From Terana coerulea (Eukaryota; Basidiomycota; Agaricomycetes; Polyporales; Phanerochaetaceae), in contig JAKOGH010000430.1 of assembly GCA_024811115.1 (NCBI GenBank), forward strand, positions 1 through 17,655: a stretch of 17,655 bases of DNA, read 5' to 3'. Shown here in pieces: positions 9,299-17,655 of the stretch. The position numbers and the translations under genes are program-made. A model generated the notes under the pieces. It saw only the letters and a program-made list of their open reading frames with translations, was not told the DNA's origin and did no database searches. Within the stretch, counting starts at the first letter, position 1. Every line of letters begins with the position of its first letter.

Positions 9299-10219
9299 GT
9301 GCCGGGAAGGGGAGTAAATCTCTACAATTATTTGCTTGCCCAAGCAGTCGATCCTGACGCAACAAAGTCTTCAGTCCGAGACTGGACTTTACGTGACATA
9401 AACCGCCTGCCTGCAAAACAGCAGGTAGAATGGCGTGCTGCATGCAAAGACGAGCTCGATGCATTAAGCAAAAGAGGCGTGTTCGAACTCGCCCCCGGCC
9501 GAAAGGCAAACGCGTCATTAAGAACCGATGGGTTTTTGATGAGAAGTCAGATGGTCGAAAGAAAGCGCGACTTGTAGCTCGCGGCTTCTCTCAAATTGAG
9601 GGAATCACTACGACAAAATCTTCTCTCCAGTCGTACGGTTTGAAACCGTTAGATTCGTACTTGCCCTTGCGGCACTCGAAGGCTTCTTCCTTACTGGCCT
9701 CGATGTGCGCAACGCATATTTGTACGGACTGTTAGATGAGGAGATCTACATGGAACAACCCGATGGCTTTCCTGCTCAAGGAAAAAGCACATGGTGCTTC
9801 GTCTCCGTGCCCTCTACGGGCTTAAGCAGGCAGGACTGTCCTGGTGGAAAGCCCTTAGCAAGTCTATGGCTGAGCTCGGCTTCAAAAGACTGAAGTCCGA
9901 TGCTGGCGTATACGTCAAAGGCGCAGGCAACGACATGGTCATCGCCGTAGTCTATGTTGACGACGCTATATTTGCCGGACATAGCAAGGCAAAAGTACTC
10001 CAAGAAAAGGAGTCCTTCATGCAACGATGGGAGTGTCGCGATATGGGCGACGTAAAGGAGTTTCTGCGCATGCGCATACAACGAGTCGGCGACAAGATCG
10101 TGATTGATCAATGCGCCTACCTTGACAAGGTACTCGAACGCTGCGGCCAGACCAATGCCAAAATGGCAAAGACTCCGCTTCCTGAGGGTTATATCCTCAA
10201 CCAAATGAAGGAGAGCTAA
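9299..10219 (+). pseudogene. Copia reverse transcriptase, broken
   Basis: This is the RVT_2-type reverse transcriptase that would copy element RNA into DNA. Motifs occur in order: WRAACKDELDAL, KRVIKNRWVFDEKSDG, RKKARLVARGFSQIEGI, YDKIFSPVVRFETVRFVLAL, LDVRNAYLYGLLDEEIYMEQ, RALYGLKQAGLSWW, and the catalytic box YVDDAIFAG (YVDD codons 9953-9964). The catalytic Asp residues in LDVRNAYLYG and YVDD are present. The frame moves from 2 to 1 near 9490, to 0 near 9605 and back to 2 near 9788. A stop follows at 10217-10219. The active-site sequence itself is well kept, and the damage is mainly indels. Confidence 0.9.
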
Positions 10220-10905
10220 ACAAAGCTCGCCAGAGCCGTTTCCAAATTGTGATAGGCTCACTCCTTTATATCATGCTCGGTACACGACCGACACATTGCG
10301 TACGCTGTCACAAAGCTCGCACAGTTCAGTGCGAACCCGTCTGAAGACCACCTGAACAGAGCGCTGTACATCTGCCGCTACCTGTCAGGCACTCGTAACT
10401 ACACACTCGAGTATGACGGCTCTTCCGGTTAGGCTTGGTGGCGTACACCGATGCAGATTGGGCGGCTGCTTCCAACCGCCGCTCTCAGACTGGCTTCCTG
10501 CTAATGCTTGCAGGGAGGAGCTTTTAATTGGAGCTCTTTCGCACAGAAGTCTGTAGCAACGTCGACTAAAGATGCCGAATACATGGCACTCAGCGACTGC
10601 TCCCGAGAAGTCATGTGGATTCGTAACATCCTCTCTGAACTGCGGCTACAACTTTGAGAAAGTACCCATCTGCAGCGACAACCAGGGCGCTCTATTCGTC
10701 TCGGAAAATCCCGCTTAATTAAAAGCGCACTAAGCACATCGACATTCGCTACCACTACATTCGCGATGTCGTCGAAGCTGGCCACGTCGAAGTACTCTTC
10801 GTACCTGGCGTTGACAATCCCGCAGATATCTTTACCAAGAATCTGGGCAGGGTCAAGATTGAGAAGTTCCGACCAATGCTCGGACTTCGCATCGCTGCTA
10901 ACTAG
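10220..10905 (+). pseudogene. Copia RNase H domain and end of pol, broken
   Basis: RNase H would degrade the RNA strand during reverse transcription. Catalytic residues are visible in YTDADWAAASNRRSQTGF (10444 on), STKDAEYMAL (Glu codon 10577-10579) and CSDNQGA (Asp codon 10677-10679). They are followed by KHIDIRYHYIRD and NPADIFTKNL, the conserved tail of copia pol. These motifs lie in three different frames. The tail runs to a TAG at 10903-10905, which is the natural pol end, 47 nt before the 3' LTR. Confidence 0.88.
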
Positions 10906-10944
10906 CGCGACTAAACCAGCGCAGGCAGTACGCCGTGCTAGGTT

Positions 10945-10952
10945 AGGAGGAG
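10945..10952 (+). promoter_or_regulatory. Polypurine tract
   Basis: AGGAGGAG immediately precedes the TG of the 3' LTR. This is where plus-strand DNA synthesis starts in LTR elements. Confidence 0.75.
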
Positions 10953-11244
10953 TGTTGAGTCAGATAGACGCCGTAAGCGCTCTGCTCACATCTTCTCTAT
11001 TGTTCTACCAGGTTCCACCATGACGATGCCTATTGTCTATTGTCCTGGTATCTATTTGTGTCTGTTTGTAGTACAGCCACCCAGTATTGTATATAAGGCA
11101 GCCCTCTGCGCCATACTCTAATAAGACTCTTACAACTCTCAACCCACTAACGTGTGTATCAACCAACCTACAGGTGAGTAACCATCCTAGCTTCCTCTAG
11201 GCCTCGGTAGGAGTGTACGCCGCTGTATGCGCTGCACTTCTACA
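10953..11244 (+). repeat. 3' long terminal repeat (292 bp)
   Basis: It matches the 5' LTR at about 98%. It carries the same TATA box (11090-11098) and the same splice donor (GTGAGT at 11174). The first host base after it is G, so the LTR end CTACA plus G forms a CTACAG acceptor at 11244-11245. A 72-nt LTR-edge intron is therefore possible in read-through transcripts. Confidence 0.95.
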
Positions 11245-11249
11245 GCTCT
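11245..11249. repeat. Probable target-site duplication, right copy
   Basis: GCTCT compares with GCGCT at 4776-4780, with one mismatch out of five. Confidence 0.45.
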
Positions 11250-12230
11250 AGCCCGAAGGGGGTTACATGCCCGACCTTACCGCCGCTGCATGCAAAACCA
11301 TCAGCCTCTATGCCACCTGAAGAGCCGGCGTTGGTCCGTTGAGCCGCCCAACGTTACAACACCTGATATCTGTCTACCATTCGAACACTATCTATTCATT
11401 TGGCCAATGTCAACTACGGAAAAATCATTCATTTCTCCTCCAGTTCACCTCTGCCCTTTCTCAACCTTCAAGAGTTGACGATTACGACCTCCGGCAACGA
11501 GGCAGGCCTAATGCCTACGCTCACATTTCTCAAGGCCATACAACCTGTGCGCCTTGTCAAATTCATCCTTCAGCCCTGGGTCTTCTACGACGAGATTCGT
11601 AACGAGCAGACGGGTACCACCCAGCCAACAGAGCATTGTATTAAAGCCGTATTCAGCAGCCTTGCTCGCTTCACCACTCTTCAAGCCATAACCATTCATG
11701 CCGTCCGGCGTGGCCATTCAATCTCTATCACGGAGCACTTTGTGCTCAGTGAAGACACATTATCACTGCTATTCCCTCTCAAGACGTTGGCATGTCTATC
11801 CATTTCCCATCTGCCGTTCAAGCTCACAGCATCCGCTATTCGCGCCTTTGCTCGAGCGTGGCCAGATGTTCATACACTGACCCTTGGAGAAGCCGTCGAA
11901 CACTTCCCCAGAACTCGAAGTCCAGGACTTACACCCGTTCGCCCTTCATTCTTTGAAGTTGAGGAATCTTGGGCTGGCAATCAGCATACCGGCCGGCTCG
12001 GGGTTTGTGTGAAATGGCGGCTTCCAGCCGGCCATACTAGGTCCAAGCTAGACAGGATTCGCCTGGGGTTCTCTCGTCCGACAGGGTACATCGAGCACGT
12101 TGCTGCCTACCTATCTGGCATGTTCCCAAAGTCACTATTTGTTCGAGTTGGTCGGCAACCGCGAATGGGAAAACCGCGAAGTCAGAAGTGCGTTTCAGAG
12201 GCGCCAAGTCGCACTGAGGTCTTGACCATA
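11250..12230 (+). pseudogene. F-box/LRR-like protein remnant, lacking its 5' end
   Basis: This resembles the leucine-rich C-terminal half of the large Agaricomycete F-box-like family, which in intact members recruits targets to SCF ubiquitin ligases. Seen in the main frame: TIRTLSIHL, LPFLNLQELTI, LARFTTLQAITIH, LKTLACLSISHLPFKL, then AIRAFARAWPDVHTLTLGE and VAAYLSGMFPK, all typical of the family's repeat units. There is no ATG for the long open stretch (11364-12530). Upstream in the same frame are TGA stops at 11340 and 11364. A repeat reading SLKLRNLGLAISIP near 11960 and a stretch VGNREWENREVRSAF near 12155 are out of frame, so there are at least two internal shifts. No F-box motif is seen. 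The remnant starts at the retrotransposon edge, so the element may have cut it, but no matching 5' half is visible left of the element. Confidence 0.55.
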
Positions 12231-12914
12231 CATTTTAACATATCTTGTGACATCGACAGCCATCGCCGGAAGACAGAAAAGTGGATACATGCAAATGATT
12301 ATCGCACAAACAGCCCTGTCCGAGTCATCGTACCTCCGGCGCGATTGATATTCACTGTGGAGACGGATCATTTTCTCCTATTTCTGCAACACCTGAATCA
12401 TCTTCACTGCAGTTTTGCCAGATTCAGAAACAACACGGAGAAGCAAATACAACTTACCCTCAACTTGGAGCGGCTCAAGCAAAGACTCCCTTCCTGGGCT
12501 CCTATCGCAACGAAGACCCGATGTAAATAGCGAAGCATGGCGCAGCTGGACATACTTGTCCGTATATCGGATACCGCGGTTATGCTTCCTTCCGCTCATT
12601 CGTGCCTGCCACCGATTTTGAAAAGTTACGCTGCACAAAATACGTCGCCCCGCACTGCCTCAATGAACAAGTACCGGCTGGGGAACAACCGCTTATTGAT
12701 ATCTTGCTTGTGTTCCGCAAGACGGGCATATCCGGCCATGAGAACTCCATACCTCTCTTGCGACACGTTCATTGCCAAATAATGCAGCTAGCAGATGAGA
12801 ATTACAAACATACAACTCGATCCCAAAAGCTTATACAACAGAAATCCCAAAAAAGAAACGCGACTCGGAGTAGTATTTTACACAGATGGTCCGTGATGCC
12901 AGCCATCAGCATCA
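12231..12914. other. Intergenic stretch, no gene identified
   Basis: Open frames occur on both strands and overlap. On plus, 12602-12934 reads PLIDILLVFRKTGISGHENS. On minus, a 48-codon ATG frame from about 12777 reads MNVSQERYGVLMAGYARLAE. Both have plausible codon use, neither has a recognisable motif, and they are mutually exclusive. I cannot decide between them or exclude that both are noise. The 3' end of the minus-strand gene to the right lies at the edge of this stretch. Confidence 0.4.
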
Positions 12915-15272
12915 CTATAACGCCGCCTCAATGATGCTGAATACGAGAGTGCGCCAAAAATCGCCAGGTAGAAGGAGTCGAGGACACGCGTAGACAATCC
13001 AAAAGCGCTGTTGCCCCTTCGCGGCCTTGTTCACGGCATCCGAGATATTGGAGGGAACGGTCGTGGCTTGAACCATCTTGACCATAGTTGACGTTCGTCG
13101 GAAGGTGTCCGTTTGCGGAGTAGTACGACTCGATTTTGTTCATGTCCCAGCTCGGAATAGCCGACTGCGCCGAGAGCAGGGTGCCAGTCGGCGCTGGCAG
13201 TCCTGCGAGGGCCTCCTGCGCACGAACAGCGCCCGGCTCGGCGACACTGACGGTGGAATTGATGGCGAGGCCGTCCGCGGAAAGTACAAAGCACGACGTC
13301 GTGTTGATGCCCAGCGCGGGCTCAAACGGCAGGTCGTGGTTGTAGAGCGAGAGGTCCCAGTCGTCTGGGATGCCGTGTCCGACGAACTCGCCCTTCTCGA
13401 GGATGAGCTGCGCCTCCATGCCCAGGCTCAATCCGGCACCGACGATGAAGGCGGTACTGAAGGACTCAAAGTCATCAGTACCGATGGGTTTGCAGTCCCG
13501 GTTGACGGATTCCTGAAGGGAGGCACTGGTGCTCGCTTTCGGCACGTTCTGTATCAGTCGGAAGGCGGCGCCCACGTCAACTGAAGCAGTTGGTCAAGAT
13601 GTATATGATGAAACTAAAATAAAATAAACGCACGAATGGTGAATGCGATCTCTGCATACGGTGCAAACGCAACACTAGTGGTGATGTTGAACTGGCCGTC
13701 ATTCACCTTGAAGGGAATTTGGTCTACGCCCATCCCATCCCTAAACATGGACCATCAGCACCATCTCCACCGGCCAGGAGCCAACTCACCATCCAGTTGC
13801 TGTCCCTTGAGGATCCCAATCCCCGGTAGAGTTCACCAGGCTTACAGAAGCGAACGCTCCGCTTGGGATCTGGGGTGTCGCTATGAGACGCTGATACTGA
13901 TATCTGAATAGAATAAAATTGGCTCACATGGGCTTTCGCGCCGAAGGTGAAATTGATGCTCGACGTGATGTCCAGCTCGAAGGCAATCTCGACACCAATG
14001 GCAGGGCCAAGGTCAACGAGAGAGGGAATCTAGGATTGGTACGATGAAAATCCGACAACGCGCCATGGGTATATGCGACTCACGTCCAGAGCCGGGCCGA
14101 CAGGAATCCAGAGCACCCTGCGAATAAATGAGATTAGCTAAGTAGCTTACTATTTTGAAAGCTTGCTTACTTGTAGTTCGCTCCAGCTTGGAGCTCTTTC
14201 CCGATGAACACCTCCAACGCCGCGTCTTGCTCAAAAGCCTCTATGGTGAAGTTCATGGCCGCGCTGTCGAATGTAAAGCATGACTCCGACGAGCTGGTGA
14301 TGCAACTTGGGTCTCCGATGTTGACTTCGAAGTCGACCCCAATAGTGACGTTTGTGTTCAGCTTGCAGTCAACGCACGTGAGTTGGACTTGCGAGTCCGT
14401 TAACTGGCTATTAACGCCCTAAGCGATGTGCGATGTATGCTTGAAGGCAAGACTCACCTCAGAATGTCCTCGGTAACAGTGTCGTCCAGCGTAGTGTTGG
14501 GAGGGAAAAGAGGTAAGCGAGTCGGGATATCGGGGTTGTAACCGAAGTCGTAGACGCTGTTGATGCCATGGTCATCTCGACGAGCCAAACCCAGGACTTC
14601 ATGACTGGACCAAGACCGAGCACCGTTGTGGTCATACTTGACGGCGAAAGACTTGACGGTGTCTCGCATGGATATGGGCTCGACAATGAAGACCATCCGC
14701 AAGCGAGATGCGTCGTCCACCACGCTGGAGACTCTGCACCGCCCCAAGCCTATCAGCATCGTCGGTAGCCAGCAGCAGAGCAGTACTTACGACCAGGCGC
14801 CGCGCTCGTCCTCGGAGTTGCAGCCAGAGTGAGCAGTAATGACAGAGAAGCCTTGCATACTCCTCCACTGCCCGACTGCCTCTTCGAAGGCGTCGAGGTC
14901 AGCGAAGTCCAGAACAATGCTTGTTCCAAACACTGAATGCGACTCGAAGCATTTCAGGGCGTGAAGCAAGTGGTCGAGATCCTCGAGCAGCAAAATCGGT
15001 CGGTCCTGGTGAGCGGAGAGGGTCACAACGGCGGATGGCGGATGATACGGTGCTAGAGTGAAGGGGTTAGCCGCAGTGGGCAGCTGGCAAAGCGCTCACG
15101 TACCCAAGCCGTAGTTCAAGACTACGGCATCCTTCAGAGCAACGTCTCGCTTGTACAACGCTCGTTGCTCTATGGAAATGGCTCGCTTGCTCGGGACCAG
15201 TCGTGGCTGAAACGCAGCAGCCATTGCGGCCACCAGGCTCAAAGACACTGCTAGACGTCCCAGGACGAGCAT
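12915..15272 (-). CDS. Secreted DUF7029/DUF7223-like glycoprotein, nine exons, one apparent frameshift
   Basis: Exons (minus strand): 15104-15272, 14791-15052, 14458-14733, 14171-14407, 14084-14117, 13928-14029, 13790-13869, 13634-13740 and 12915-13580. The eight introns are 49-58 nt, GT...AG, with consistent phases. The product is about 643 aa. It opens with a signal peptide (MLVLGRLAVSLSLVAAMAAA) and two KR sites (residues 29-30 and 41-42) that could be Kex2 cleavage points. The N-terminal half has the cysteine pattern ALKCFES...ITAHSGCNSEDERGAW seen in DUF7029. The middle has LTCVDCKLNTNVTIGVDFEV and repeated beta-strand-like stretches, as in DUF7223. At least seven N-glycosylation sequons (NVT, NFT, NST, NIT, NTT) fit a secreted glycoprotein. 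The function of the family is unknown. Near 13081-13086 one extra base shifts the frame: the good coding continues as VPSNISDAVNKAAKG to a TAG at 12915-12917, while the unshifted frame ends at 12928-12930. Confidence 0.8.
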
Positions 15273-15340
15273 GACGGATGGCTCTGAGTGTATGTCGCGA
15301 CGCTGACTGGGGAGTTGCTGTCAGGACATAGGACGCACAT

Positions 15341-15350
15341 CATTTTTATA
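15341..15350 (-). promoter_or_regulatory. TATA box of the secreted-protein gene
   Basis: On the minus strand this reads TATAAAAATG, about 70 nt upstream of the ATG at 15272. The position fits a TATA box with transcription starting about 30 nt downstream. Confidence 0.6.
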
Positions 15351-15352
15351 CT

Positions 15353-15979
15353 GTGCGACGTACTGCAATTTCTTTTGCTTTACCCATGCCTTAGCCGAGG
15401 ACCGTATAAGCTTTGATTTGCTGCTATGGGTCGTGAGCTAGCCGTTGTGTGGCCCCAGCATCGATGAAGATGGATCCCGCGTTTCGGTGTTACCATCACT
15501 GTAGAGCGGGCCTACTGCGCCCAAAGACTGACAGAGACCCATGAGCGTCGACCTTACGGTGCAGGGAAAGAAGCGAATCTAATCATTGGCACATCACCCT
15601 GGGACAGCTTTCCTGACGGGGCACAATCTAAAGTAGATCATGTTGTCGGAGAAGCCTGGACCAGCTTCGCGTAACTGTCCTCTGTGCCAGGGCTGTCAGC
15701 GTGGTCAATATATGTGGTTGAAGGTAAGCTCGTACCTACATGCCACGGTTGAAGCTTACTGGGTAAATAGCTGGAGTGGTAAGTAGATGGGCTCAGGTTG
15801 ATGCGGATTCTGAGTTTTCTGAACGTGAAAGGACGATACTAGTCAATGTGGCTGCGTTATAGTAGACGCCGCGACCCTGGATGCGCACTGTTACAGATGC
15901 ACTGCAATAGTGAATTTCCCGCCAGTGGTCACCACGCGACATAGAAACGCTCGCCATCAAAATGAAATGCGAGTAAAGT
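15353..15979. other. Intergenic stretch upstream of the secreted-protein gene
   Basis: No gene is called. The part next to 15353 is presumably promoter. A 54-codon minus-strand ATG frame (15957 down to 15793) contains SASVTVRIQGRGVYYNAA. This faintly recalls the beta-sandwich core of some fungal surface proteins, but it is too short and isolated to support. Confidence 0.4.
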
Positions 15980-17120
15980 TCAGCTTAGATCACGCCCAGG
16001 AAGGGCGGACTTGCGTTGCGCTCTCGGGTCAGCAGGGCACAAGCTTTGTGCGACATCGGCTAGGTACGCACCTCCCTTGATCGTGGATAGCTGGGAGTGA
16101 AAGCACGGAAAGCTCAATACGAAAGCCAAAGTTCTGTTAAATGCAGTAGAGCTAAAAGTGCTGCGTCCGTCGTTGAGTGTCACCCGTGAGACGAAACGTA
16201 CGTACCAATAAGCTCTCATTACCAGATACACTCCCAAACCCTCTTGATCGGTAAACTCGGGACTGATTTATCACATTGGAGGCGTTGTGCGTTTGAAAAA
16301 CCCTTGTCTGTGAATTAGACCCGTGAACGTAAAGTTGTGTCCTAGGAATTGTGCCTCAGAGAAGCGACTTACGTTGCAGCCATTGAAGTGGCTGTATCTT
16401 GTAGGAAGATGTGGGGCGGTGAGGATGGCCAGGCCCTTCATCCCCTTGTTCGTCTTCGTCTGATCTTGTAGTGCCTCAACTTCTTCTGAACCAACGTCTT
16501 GAGTTCGGCAAGTCAAACGGCCATTCCTTAAATTAAAGTTTGAGCGCGTAGCGAGGTGCGAGGTGTTGGGCGACACCCTCATGGATAGTTCAAAACCGTG
16601 GGGACGGGGTTCGAGATCGACGTCCAGAAGCCACTGGACAAAGTGCCTTGTAACCGCAGGCTTCAGGTTCGAGTTCTTCTTGGTCTCCTCATCCGAGAAG
16701 AGAGATAAACACGCTATGTGCGTGCGCCCTCAGCGTGGCGAGGACAGAAAAATAGAAATGGCTCACTAGTGACGTCGTCGTGGAGTAGTTAAGAGCTGCT
16801 TCAGAGTGTTCGCTAATGCCGGATATATCAAGATTCTTGTCGTCGTAAAAGCCACACTTTACGGTAGCGTCGAATGGCTCTTGCAGCCTTCAGCGCTATA
16901 CTACCCCAGGTTCGATGGGGCCGTAAGTCTCAGTCACCGACACCACGGTGCAGTCGATGCCAATTGGCTCACCATGAGGTCGCGAGTCCCCTTTCAGAGT
17001 CTTATTCCTTTAGCGTCCGGCACCCTGTCTACCGACAATGTAGTAGGGGAGAACGTGTACGCCGGTGAAATTTTCGGTGCTCGAGTAAAGGCTGATAGTG
17101 TTTGTCACTCGCTCGACCTT
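15980..17120 (-). pseudogene. Decayed intron-containing gene of unknown family
   Basis: I do not recognise the product. Protein-like stretches on the minus strand occur in order: ISLYSSTENFTGVHVLPYYI (about 17100-17040), IGIDCTVVSVTETYGPIEPG (about 16965-16905), KCGFYDDKNLDISGISEHSE (about 16865-16805), and a longer open stretch at 16271-16716 that includes VTRHFVQWLLDVDLEPRPHG. They are joined by two intron-like gaps with good ends: 16714-16766 (GTGAGC...CATAG, 53 nt) and 16308-16372 (GTAAGT...CACAG, 65 nt). A third possible intron at 16134-16222 is weaker. Two in-frame stops lie near 16890-16905, the frame is lost near 17010, and the first intron does not preserve phase. So the gene is either broken or mis-modelled. 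The start and end are not defined. Confidence 0.4.
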
Positions 17121-17200
17121 GTGTAAGAGAAGAGATGGAGGGTTAATACTTCATCCCACGCTCAACGTAGCGCGAGCAGAGTTCTGAATCAGGCTCCAAA

Positions 17201-17327
17201 CCAGCACGGCCTTGCGGCCTCGTTCGTCTGAAATCCCTATATACCCTATGACACATACGTGCTTACGCTACATCACGTGATTATAGTTTTGAACCTTATT
17301 TTACGAAGAGGCCGCAAGGCCGGCTGG
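17201..17327. mobile_element. MITE-like inverted-repeat element (127 bp)
   Basis: The left arm (17201-17227) starts CCAGCACGGCCTTGCGGCC. The right arm, read on the minus strand from 17327, starts CCAGCCGGCCTTGCGGCC. The arms agree over 25 bases with two one-base gaps. The centre is AT-richer and has no coding capacity. CAAA flanks both ends (17197-17200 and 17328-17331), as a 4-bp target duplication would. Size, terminal inverted repeats and flanking repeat fit a non-autonomous DNA element, but the family is not identified. An alternative is a hairpin acting as a terminator or structured RNA. Confidence 0.5.
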
Positions 17328-17331
17328 CAAA

Positions 17332-17655
17332 CAATGTCGGGAATGCTTGGTAAGCAAGACCTGCGTCTCTTTCCATGCGCGTCGAGCATGACAGTCGCGT
17401 TCACCCACTCGGCCTGTCGCTGCAGTTAATACGCCATGTATCATGTAGAACTCGGTTCAATGTAAGTGTCACTCTTGTCTCTTCTCATAGTTGCTGTCTA
17501 TTGCATGCTCGCAAATACGCAGTATGGTCTATGTAGTGATCAGCTTGAAGCGTGCATTTGATCCTTGCCAGCGAGTGCCAGTCCCTCCTACCCAAGTGTG
17601 CACAAACCGGGTAGCCGTAGGCTTCTGAATAGCACATGGTGGCCTGCATTCTTTT
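17332..17655. other. No gene seen
   Basis: Only short frames without motifs are present on either strand, and there is no clear intron signal, repeat or RNA gene. The window ends here. Confidence 0.5.

Larger units (their letters stand above)
4781..11244 (+). mobile_element. Ty1/copia-type LTR retrotransposon, full length, coding-defective
   Basis: The element has two LTRs (4781-5071 and 10953-11244) with TG...CA ends, a primer binding site directly after the left LTR and a polypurine tract directly before the right one. Domain order is gag, a charged insert, protease (DSGAS), integrase (HHCC then D,D35E), reverse transcriptase (YVDD) and RNase H. Integrase before reverse transcriptase is the Ty1/copia (Pseudoviridae) order, not the gypsy order. 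Coding continuity is lost: the expected protein is spread over all three plus-strand frames with more than a dozen switches and several stops. The LTRs differ by four substitutions and one single-base indel. This points to a fairly recent insertion, or to a sequence in which some indels are assembly errors. It cannot move on its own as written. Confidence 0.93.

Noticed and set aside
4781..11244. Gypsy (Ty3) type retrotransposon
   Set aside because: Integrase lies before reverse transcriptase, and the YVDD, DSGAS and ADIFTKNL motifs are of the copia type. No chromodomain is seen.
4734..11478. The host flanks, joined across the retrotransposon with one copy of the 5-bp repeat, give an open frame from the ATG at 4734 to 11478
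   Set aside because: The frame is not the one that carries the F-box/LRR-like motifs, and no family motif is seen in it, so it is probably chance.
13078..13584. 168-codon plus-strand open frame
   Set aside because: It is antisense to the last exon of the secreted-protein gene, which has introns, phases and a signal peptide to support it.
16806..17126. 106-codon plus-strand open frame
   Set aside because: Minus-strand intron signals and protein-like stretches in the same region are more convincing. No motif is seen on the plus strand.

Overview
The window looks like nuclear DNA from a basidiomycete fungus, most likely an Agaricomycete. Three things suggest this: very short spliceosomal introns (about 49-59 nt, GT...AG) in every host gene, a tandem pair of DUF6533-type seven-helix membrane protein genes, and an F-box/LRR-like remnant of the kind that is expanded in mushrooms. 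No bacterial operon features, tRNA, rRNA or CRISPR arrays were seen.

Left part (1-4780). Two divergent paralogues of one intron-rich membrane protein lie head to tail on the minus strand (about 93-1907 and 2907-4483). Their intron positions match one for one, and exons 1 and 3 have identical lengths (124 and 127 nt). Both carry frame-breaking changes, more so in the right-hand copy.

Middle part (4781-11244). A complete but coding-dead Ty1/copia LTR retrotransposon lies on the plus strand. It has two LTRs of 291/292 bp that are about 98% identical. Its primer binding site matches the anticodon arm, not the 3' end, of initiator tRNA-Met. It carries gag, an unusual charged coiled-coil/acidic segment between gag and protease, then protease-integrase-reverse transcriptase-RNase H, and a polypurine tract. 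The LTR carries a strong splice donor. The leader has a matching branch point and acceptor 9 nt before the gag ATG, so a subgenomic spliced RNA is plausible. More than a dozen frame switches interrupt gag-pol.

Right part (11245-17655). A 5'-less, broken F-box/LRR-like remnant directly abuts the 3' LTR. After an uncharacterised stretch comes the best-preserved host gene, on the minus strand at 12915-15272. It has nine exons and encodes a secreted, N-glycosylated DUF7029/DUF7223-like protein of about 640 residues, with one apparent frameshift near its C terminus. Further right is an unidentified, decayed, intron-containing minus-strand gene (about 15980-17120) and a 127-bp MITE-like inverted-repeat element with 4-bp flanking repeats (17201-17327).

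The genes do not form a pathway. The region reads as a decaying, transposon-bearing accessory segment with one host gene that may still function. All family calls are by eye from translated motifs. No database search was run.
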